A stretch of DNA of 64,000 bases from JASHUC01 sp035523875 (GTDB lineage: Bacteria > Pseudomonadota > Gammaproteobacteria > Steroidobacterales > Steroidobacteraceae). Where the stretch lies: assembly GCA_035523875.1 (NCBI GenBank), contig DATKPY010000038.1, forward strand, positions 1 through 64,000. The letters are read 5' to 3'. The notes under the pieces are model-generated. The model ran no database searches. It had not been told where the DNA came from and saw only the letters and a list, made by a program, of their open reading frames with translations. The translations under genes were made by a program, and so were the position numbers. This document shows positions 58,988 to 64,000 of the stretch, in pieces. Each line of letters opens with the position of its first letter. The first letter of the stretch is position 1.

Positions 58988-59257
58988 CTAGTTGAGAAGC
59001 CCGGGAATGCTCGCGAAGAGCTCGCGGGTGTAGCCCACTATGAGCTTGAGCATCCACGGTCCGGCGATCAGCAGCGCGAGCGACAGCGCGACCAGCTTCG
59101 GAATGAACGACAGGGTCATCTCATTGATCTGCGTGGCGGCCTGGAAGGCCCCGACGATGAGGCCGGTCACGAGCGCCGTGACCAGCAGCGGCGCCGCGAG
59201 GAGCACGGTAATCTCGAGTGCGCGCTGGCCGATCGTCATCACCATGTCTGCGGTCAT
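58988..59257 (-). CDS. fliQ: Flagellar export gate protein FliQ
   Basis: 89 aa, two membrane helices. It reads VMTIGQRALEITVLLAAPLLVTALVTGLIVGAFQAATQINEMTLSFIPKLVALSLALLIAGPWML, the FliQ pattern. It is a FliPQR subunit. Its start overlaps the fliP stop by 4 bases. Confidence 0.98.
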   Translation of the reverse strand: MTADMVMTIGQRALEITVLLAAPLLVTALVTGLIVGAFQAATQINEMTLSFIPKLVALSLALLIAGPWMLKLIVGYTRELFASIPGLLN

Positions 59258-59985
59258 GTGTAGAAGCTCGCGGCAAGGGTGCCCATCACCAGCGTCCAGC
59301 CATCGACGAGCACGAACAGCATCAGCTTGAAGGGCAGGGAGATCAGCACCGGCGAGAGCATCATCATGCCCATCGACATGAGCACGCTCGCGACGACCAG
59401 ATCGATGATCACGAACGGAATGAAGATCAGAAAGCCGATCATGAAGGCGGTCTTCAGCTCGCTCGTGACGAAGGCGGGAACCAGTACCGTGAGCGGCACG
59501 TCCTGCGGAGTCGCGTAACCCTTGCCGCCCGAGATGCGCACGAAGGTCGCGATGTCGCTCTCGCGCGTTTGATTGAGCATGAAGGTCTTGAGCGGCACGA
59601 TGGCCTTGGCGATCGCGGCGCTCGCATCGAGCGTGCCGGCCTCGTAGGGCTTGACGGCATCGACGTTGATGCGGTCGATGACCGGCGACATCACGAACAG
59701 CGTGAGGAACAGCGCAAGCCCGATCAGCACCTGATTGGGCGGGGTCTGGCCGGCACCGAGCGCCTGGCGCAGTATCCCGAGCACGATCACGATGCGCGTG
59801 AATGCCGTCATCATGAGCAGGATGGCCGGCAGCAGCGTGATGGCGGTCATCAGCAGCAGCACTTGCAGCGTGAGCGTGTAGGTCTCGCCGCCACCGGGCG
59901 CTGCATGCACGGTGAGCGCCGTGAGGCCCGGCGCGGCAAGAAGGCTCTGGGGTGCGGCTGCGGCCGCTGCGAGGAGCAACGTCAT
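59254..59985 (-). CDS. fliP: Flagellar export gate protein FliP
   Basis: 243 aa. A signal-peptide-like N-terminus (LLLAAAAAAPQSLLAA) is followed by the conserved ALLMMTAFTRIVIVLGILRQALGAGQTPPNQVLIGLALFLTLFVM and, after a polar loop, LVPAFVTSELKTAFMIGFLIFIPFVIIDLVVASVLMSMGMMMLSPVLISLPFKLMLFVLVDGW. It is the main FliPQR pore subunit. Its start overlaps the fliO stop by 4 bases. Confidence 0.98.
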   Translation of the reverse strand: MTLLLAAAAAAPQSLLAAPGLTALTVHAAPGGGETYTLTLQVLLLMTAITLLPAILLMMTAFTRIVIVLGILRQALGAGQTPPNQVLIGLALFLTLFVMSPVIDRINVDAVKPYEAGTLDASAAIAKAIVPLKTFMLNQTRESDIATFVRISGGKGYATPQDVPLTVLVPAFVTSELKTAFMIGFLIFIPFVIIDLVVASVLMSMGMMMLSPVLISLPFKLMLFVLVDGWTLVMGTLAASFYT

Positions 59986-60425
59986 GATTTCCCCAGACTT
60001 CGCTTGAGGAGGCTCGCGAAGGTCGGCCGCTCGGCCGCGCCCGCGCGCTCAGCTCGCGCCACCTCGATCGGCTCGGCGAGCACGTGCAGCGCGCTTACCT
60101 GCCCGGGGGCGACACCGACGAGCACCTGCTGCGTGCCGACCTTGATCAGCACGGCGCGCTCCTTGGCGCCGAGCCGCACCTCGGCGAGCACATCGAGCGT
60201 TCCGGGGCGAGCGCTCGCGCCACGGATGCGCCGCACCACCCAGGCGAGCGCGAAGATCGCGGCGAGCACCAGGGCGAGGGCGAGCGTGACCTCGCCCAGT
60301 CCGCCAAGACCGGGGCTCGGCGGTGCGGCGAGGCCGGGCGCTGCGAAAAAATGCGTGCCGCCGGCCGGAGCCGCGCCGGCGCGGTCCGCTGCGGCCGCGA
60401 GCATCGTGAGGGGCGCATGCATCAT
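59982..60425 (-). CDS. fliO: Flagellar biosynthetic protein FliO
   Basis: 147 aa. One membrane helix lies at about 45-68 (GLGEVTLALALVLAAIFALAWVV), followed by a basic loop (RRIRGASARPG) and the cytoplasmic FliO fold with LGAKERAVLIKVGTQQVLVGVAPGQVSALHVL. It helps FliP assemble. The start overlaps the fliN stop by 4 bases. Confidence 0.95.
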   Translation of the reverse strand: MMHAPLTMLAAAADRAGAAPAGGTHFFAAPGLAAPPSPGLGGLGEVTLALALVLAAIFALAWVVRRIRGASARPGTLDVLAEVRLGAKERAVLIKVGTQQVLVGVAPGQVSALHVLAEPIEVARAERAGAAERPTFASLLKRSLGKS

Positions 60426-60760
60426 TTGAGCTTGCGGATGCGCTCCGCAGGGGAGATCACGTCAGTCAGGCGGATGCCGAACTTCTCGTTGACCACCACG
60501 ACCTCCCCGTGCGCGATCAGCGTGCCGTTGACGAACACATCGAGCGGCTCGCCCGCTTCGCGGTCGAGCTCGACCACCGAGCCCTGATTGAGCTGCAGGA
60601 GATTGCGGATCGGCATGCGCGTGCGCCCCACCTCCATCGACAGAGTCACGGGCACATCGAGGATCACCTCCATGTTCACCTCGCGATTCGGATCGGGGGC
60701 GCCTTCCTCCTGGAGGTTGTCGAACTCGGCGGCGCGCGCCTCGCTGGCTTTGGCTGTCAT
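60422..60760 (-). CDS. fliN: Flagellar motor switch protein FliN
   Basis: 112 aa. The SpoA-type C-terminal fold (about 28-105) is visible: ILDVPVTLSMEVGRTRMPIRNLLQLNQGSVVELDREAGEPLDVFVNGTLIAHGEVVVVNEKFGIRLTDVISPAERIRKL. It forms the C-ring with FliM and FliG. It is 11 bp after fliM. Confidence 0.98.
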   Translation of the reverse strand: MTAKASEARAAEFDNLQEEGAPDPNREVNMEVILDVPVTLSMEVGRTRMPIRNLLQLNQGSVVELDREAGEPLDVFVNGTLIAHGEVVVVNEKFGIRLTDVISPAERIRKLK

Positions 60761-60771
60761 CGCTTCGGTCC

Positions 60772-61779
60772 TCAGGGTTTCTTCACCGGATTGGCGTCGG
60801 CAGGGACGGGTTTGCTGCGGCGGATGCGCTCATCGATCTTCACGGCCTGCTGGCCGCGGGAGAGACCGAAGGAGCCACGGAACACCGGCACGGATTCGGC
60901 GAGTAAGGTGACCTTGCCGCTGAAATCACAGGGAATCACATCGCCGGGCTTGAGATTGAGGAGCTCGGAGAGCTTCACGGAGGTGCGGCCGAGGAGCGTG
61001 GAGAGCTCGATCTCCGCATCGGCGATCTCCTCGCGCATCGAATGCACCCAGCGCTCGTCCTGCTCGACGCGGTCGCTCTGCACTCCGGCATCGAGCACCT
61101 CGCGCAGCGGCTCGATCATCGAGTACGGCATCGTCACGTGCAGGTCCCCGCCGCCGCCGTCGAGCTCGACGTGGAAGCTCGAGACCACCACGATCTCCGA
61201 GGCGCTCACGATGTTCGCGAAGTGGGGATTGATCTCCGACTGCTGGAACTCCACCTCGATGCTCGCGATATGCGACCACGCCTCGCGCAGATCGGCGAAC
61301 GCGCCGCGCAACAGCATGTGGATCACGCGCTGCTCGGTCGCGGTGAAATCGCGGCCCTCGATCTTCACCACGCGGCCCGAGCCGCCGAAGAAGTTATCGA
61401 CCACCGTGAATACGAGCCGCGGGTCGAGCACGACCAGCGCCGAGCCGCGCAGCGGATTGATCCTGACGACATTGAGGCTGGTCGGCACCTGCATCGTATG
61501 CACGTACTCGGCGAACTTCTTCATCGCGACCGGGCTCACGCTGATTTCGGGGGCACGCCGCAGCAGGTTGTAAAGGCTCGTACGGAACAGACGCGCGAAG
61601 CGCTCGTTGATCATCTCGAGCGTGGGCATGCGCCCGCGCACGATGCGCATCTGCGTGCGGAAGTCGAAGCCGCGCGCCTCATCGGCCGGGGGCGGCGCCT
61701 CGGTGTTGACCGCCCCGGCGTCGATGCCGTGGATCAGCGCATCAATCTCGTCCTGGCTCAGGACCTTCTCGTTGGACAC
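60772..61779 (-). CDS. fliM: Flagellar motor switch protein FliM
   Basis: 335 aa. The N-terminal CheY-binding peptide (VLSQDEIDALIHGID) leads into RTQMRIVRGRMPTLEMINERFARLFRTSLYNLLRR, the CheC-like middle (GSALVVLDPRLVFTVVDNFFGG) and a C-terminal SpoA fold. It is the CheY-P target at the motor. It sits between fliL and fliN. Confidence 0.98.
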   Translation of the reverse strand: MSNEKVLSQDEIDALIHGIDAGAVNTEAPPPADEARGFDFRTQMRIVRGRMPTLEMINERFARLFRTSLYNLLRRAPEISVSPVAMKKFAEYVHTMQVPTSLNVVRINPLRGSALVVLDPRLVFTVVDNFFGGSGRVVKIEGRDFTATEQRVIHMLLRGAFADLREAWSHIASIEVEFQQSEINPHFANIVSASEIVVVSSFHVELDGGGGDLHVTMPYSMIEPLREVLDAGVQSDRVEQDERWVHSMREEIADAEIELSTLLGRTSVKLSELLNLKPGDVIPCDFSGKVTLLAESVPVFRGSFGLSRGQQAVKIDERIRRSKPVPADANPVKKP

Positions 61780-61797
61780 GGGTTCGCCGCCTTGCGC

Positions 61798-62313
61798 CTA
61801 CTGCATCACGAAGCTGGTGAAATAGACGGCCTCGACGTGGTCGGCCTTGCCTCCGGCCGTGCTCACCACGCCCCGCACCGCGGTCAGTGCCTGAGCGCGC
61901 AGCCGCTCCTTGCCCTCGCGGGTCGCGATGTCGGCGTACTTCTGATTGCTGAACAGCAGCAGCAGGTTGTTACGCACCACGGGGTCGTTCGCCTTGATGA
62001 GATCCGCCGTCGCCGGATCGTGTGTGAGGACCTGCACGTTCACCTGCAGGAAGCGCACGGCCTGATCGGCCTCGAAGTTCGTGACGAACGCCGGATCGAG
62101 CGCGACATAGATGGGAGGTCCGGTAGGCGCCGCAGGCTTCGGCGCCTTGCCCTTGGCGTGCGAGCCGCCGAGGAGATACCAGGCGCCGGCCGCCGCGCCG
62201 CCGAGGACGATGAGGCTCGCGAGCGCGATGATGAGCCACGGGCGCTTGCGCGGGCCAGCCTCATCCGCGAGCGCTACATCCGTCGCGGGCTCCAGGGTCG
62301 GAATGTCGGCCAT
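61798..62313 (-). CDS. fliL: Flagellar basal-body protein FliL
   Basis: 171 aa. One membrane helix lies at about 27-50 (PWLIIALASLIVLGGAAAGAWYLL), followed by a Lys/Pro-rich linker and the stomatin-like domain with YVALDPAFVTNFEADQAVRFLQVNVQVLTHDP and NLLLLFSNQKYADIATREGKERLRAQAL. FliL associates with stators. It is the first gene after the sigma-54 site at 62353. Confidence 0.96.
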   Translation of the reverse strand: MADIPTLEPATDVALADEAGPRKRPWLIIALASLIVLGGAAAGAWYLLGGSHAKGKAPKPAAPTGPPIYVALDPAFVTNFEADQAVRFLQVNVQVLTHDPATADLIKANDPVVRNNLLLLFSNQKYADIATREGKERLRAQALTAVRGVVSTAGGKADHVEAVYFTSFVMQ

Positions 62314-62352
62314 GTCTGGCGCAGCCTTGATGGTGAATGCCGCGACAGAGTC

Positions 62353-62368
62353 TGCAACGGCTATGCCA
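62353..62368 (-). promoter_or_regulatory. Sigma-54 (RpoN) promoter for fliLMNOPQR-flhB
   Basis: On the minus strand it reads TGGCATAGCCGTTGCA, one base off TGGCAC-N5-TTGCA with exact GG-N10-GC spacing. It is 40 bp upstream of fliL, in a 178 bp gap between fliK and fliL. Confidence 0.82.
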
Positions 62369-62491
62369 TGAGCTCGCGGATGCGCCTAAGTGGCACAATC
62401 AGAAGGAATTTCCAGCGCATTGCGACTGTGAAGCGTGTCTCATGGCGCACGCGGCGACAAAAACTTGGCGCTCGCGGGAGCGCCGCGCGCC

Positions 62492-63898
62492 TCAGGCGTA
62501 AAGATCCACGAGTCCGACGGTGGCGTGCGCGGGGGCGCTCACGGCCTGCGTGCGCTCGATGCCCGCATCGGCGCTGCCGGAGGGCGCGGCGGCCGTGGCG
62601 CCGCGCTGCGGCGCCTCGCGCGGGGGCTCGCGGAATACGCCCGTATCGGCGAGCGCCATACCCTGCGCGGCAAAGAGCTCGCGCAGACGTGGCAAGGCCT
62701 GCTGAAGCGCGGCGCGGGTATCGGCTTGAGCCGCACCGAACCACACGCTCGCATCGTTCGCGTGCACCGTGATCCGCACTTCGATGGGGCCCAGGTCGGC
62801 GGGAGAGACGTGAAGCGAGGCCGAGCCGATGCCCTGGTGCGCCATCCAAGTGAGCTGTCCGCCGAGCTCATCGGCCCAGTCCGCGGTGCCGACCGCGGCG
62901 TGCAGTGTGGCCTGCACCGTCGCGCGCGCGGCCTCCGCTCCCTGGGCGGGCAATGCGACATGCGTGAGCATCGCCGCCGAGGACTGCGAAGAATTCAAGG
63001 CTCCCGAGTCCGCTGAGCTCGCATCCGTGCCGGTAGCCGTATGGCCGGTCGTGGGACTGGGGCCGCTGCTGGCGGTCGCGACGGGCGCTGGCTTTCCCGG
63101 CGATGCCGTCGGCGCCGGCGCGGGCTGTGATGGGCTCGACGGACTCGACGGACTCGACGTGCCAGACGCGCCAGACGGGCCCGAAGCGCTCGGCGCGCTC
63201 ACCGCACCCGTCGCAGTCGTGGAGCTTGCGCCATCGATCGGAAGCGTTGGCAGCGCCGGGGTGGCGTGGCTTGCGGGCGGGCTCGCGCCGCCGCTCGCGG
63301 AGGCGCTCGCGGGGGCAACGCCCGCGCCGCCCGGAGTTGAGCCGGCCGCCGCGCGCGCCGATGCCGCGCCCGATCCTGAGCCTGCGGATACGGAGGGGCT
63401 CGGCGCTCGCTCAGCCCCCGTCGTGCCCGTCGTGCCCGTCGCACCCGTCGTATCCGTCGCACCCGCCCCACCGAGCACATCCGTCGCGGGCGTTGCGCTC
63501 ACGCCTGCGGGGCTCGTGGCCGCCGCTGCGCTCGCGGCGGGCGCGCCCGCGTAGGGAAGCCACGGCGGTGGCAGCCACTGCGCCGGTGCATCGCTCGCGC
63601 TCTGCGGGTCCGCGGCGCGCTTGGAGCTCGCACCGGGGCTCTCGGGGCTTGCCGGTGACGCCGCTTGGCCGCCCGAGCGCGCACCGGCCGCGGCGCTGCC
63701 GCCCAGAATCTGCTGGAAATCCGACTCGGTGGCGCTCGCGGCGCCGGCGCTGGCGCCGGGCGGCGTGGGTCCGCCCGCGGAAGCGGTCGCAAAGACGCCG
63801 CTCGTGGCGGCAGATGCGGCCCCTGCACTGCCCGCGGCGGGGATTTTCGCCGCCGTTGCCGATGAGGCCCCTGCCGCCGCTGTCGCACTACTCGCCAT
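62492..63898 (-). CDS. fliK: Flagellar hook-length control protein FliK
   Basis: 468 aa. Residues 1-335 are extremely rich in Ala, Gly, Ser, Pro and Thr with short tandem motifs (ATDTTGATGTTG, SPSSPSSPS). This is the disordered ruler part. The C-terminal FliK domain (about 340-425) has LGGQLTWMAHQGIGSASLHVSPADLGPIEVRITVHANDASVWF and RAALQQALPRLRELFAAQGMAL. It measures hook length and triggers FlhB switching. It starts inside the last codons of fliJ. Confidence 0.93.
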   Translation of the reverse strand: MASSATAAAGASSATAAKIPAAGSAGAASAATSGVFATASAGGPTPPGASAGAASATESDFQQILGGSAAAGARSGGQAASPASPESPGASSKRAADPQSASDAPAQWLPPPWLPYAGAPAASAAAATSPAGVSATPATDVLGGAGATDTTGATGTTGTTGAERAPSPSVSAGSGSGAASARAAAGSTPGGAGVAPASASASGGASPPASHATPALPTLPIDGASSTTATGAVSAPSASGPSGASGTSSPSSPSSPSQPAPAPTASPGKPAPVATASSGPSPTTGHTATGTDASSADSGALNSSQSSAAMLTHVALPAQGAEAARATVQATLHAAVGTADWADELGGQLTWMAHQGIGSASLHVSPADLGPIEVRITVHANDASVWFGAAQADTRAALQQALPRLRELFAAQGMALADTGVFREPPREAPQRGATAAAPSGSADAGIERTQAVSAPAHATVGLVDLYA

Positions 63899-63998
63899 GG
63901 TGTCCTCGCCCGCGCGCTGCGCGCTCGTCGGTGTCGCGCTGCTCTTCGCGCTCTTCCCCGCGCCGCTCCTCGTTGCGGCGTCCGATCACGACGCGGCC
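63888..63998 (-). CDS. fliJ: Flagellar protein FliJ, 3' end only
   Basis: The frame entering from the right edge reads 36 residues to a TAG at 63888-63890, overlapping the fliK start by 11 bases. The residues (VVIGRRNEERRGEEREEQRDTDERAARG) are a highly charged Glu/Arg coiled-coil tail, as in FliJ C-termini, and fliJ is the gene expected before fliK. Only the C-terminus is visible, so the assignment rests on context and composition. Confidence 0.7.
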   Translation of the reverse strand, partial: GRVVIGRRNEERRGEEREEQRDTDERAARGRGHHGE

Positions 63999-64000
63999 GA

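Noticed and set aside
63120..63480. Short repeats in fliK as a possible CRISPR array
   Set aside because: Repeat units are only 9 bases, contiguous and in frame within a coding sequence, with no spacers and no cas genes.

Overview
The window is a GC-rich proteobacterial chromosome segment. It most resembles a polarly flagellated gammaproteobacterium with a Pseudomonas/Xanthomonas-type motility system. The evidence is the flhA-flhF-flhG-fliA-cheY-cheZ-motC-motD order, the use of sigma-54 and sigma-28 promoters, a bacterial-type purL, tadA, mltF and a DUF1820 gene. Genus cannot be fixed from the sequence.

Positions 1-3530 look like accessory DNA or an island remnant. They hold the 3' end of an unknown gene, a HEPN/Toprim-type protein, a DUF6790 membrane protein, a small unknown gene, and a MazE-like antitoxin. 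The mazF partner of that antitoxin is cut off and joined directly to the C-terminal fragment of a DUF4143 ATPase. Positions 3525-20000 are mixed metabolic and housekeeping genes: a TMEM175-like channel, a PEP-CTERM protein, a GH5 glycosidase, a p-cresol methylhydroxylase-like flavoprotein/cytochrome pair, tadA, mltF, tRNA-Ser(CGA), an MFS transporter, an SDR, a CmcJ/NvfI-like oxidoreductase, an orphan T6SS-type FHA protein (TagH), DUF1820 and purL.

From 20017 to the right edge (about 44 kb) nearly every gene is flagellar or chemotactic and most are on the minus strand. In chromosomal order they are flaG, fliS, fliD, fliC, flgL-flgB, divergent flgA, flgM, flgN and a second flgM-like gene, two tandem HDOD genes, cheB, cheD, cheR, a small CheZ-like protein, a small exported protein, a CheY-like regulator, an MCP, cheW, cheA, a STAS protein, a DUF2802 protein, motD, motC, cheZ, cheY, fliA, flhG, flhF, flhA, flhB, fliR, fliQ, fliP, fliO, fliN, fliM, fliL, fliK and the 3' end of fliJ. 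fliE-fliI and the FleQ/FleSR-type regulators are not in the window and presumably lie to the right.

The regulatory hierarchy can be read from the DNA. Sigma-54 sites (TGGC-N8-TTGC type) precede flgB, flgA, fliL and probably the DUF2802 gene. Sigma-28 sites (TCAAGTTT-N11-GCCGATAA type) precede flgK, fliC, fliS, flgM, the second flgM-like gene, the STAS-cheA unit and, more weakly, the small exported protein. This gives early hook, basal-body and export operons under sigma-54 and late filament, anti-sigma and chemotaxis genes under FliA. I see no clear wholly new system. The most unusual items are the HEPN/Toprim protein, the mazF/DUF4143 fusion scar, the doubled flgM and the CheZ-like small protein.
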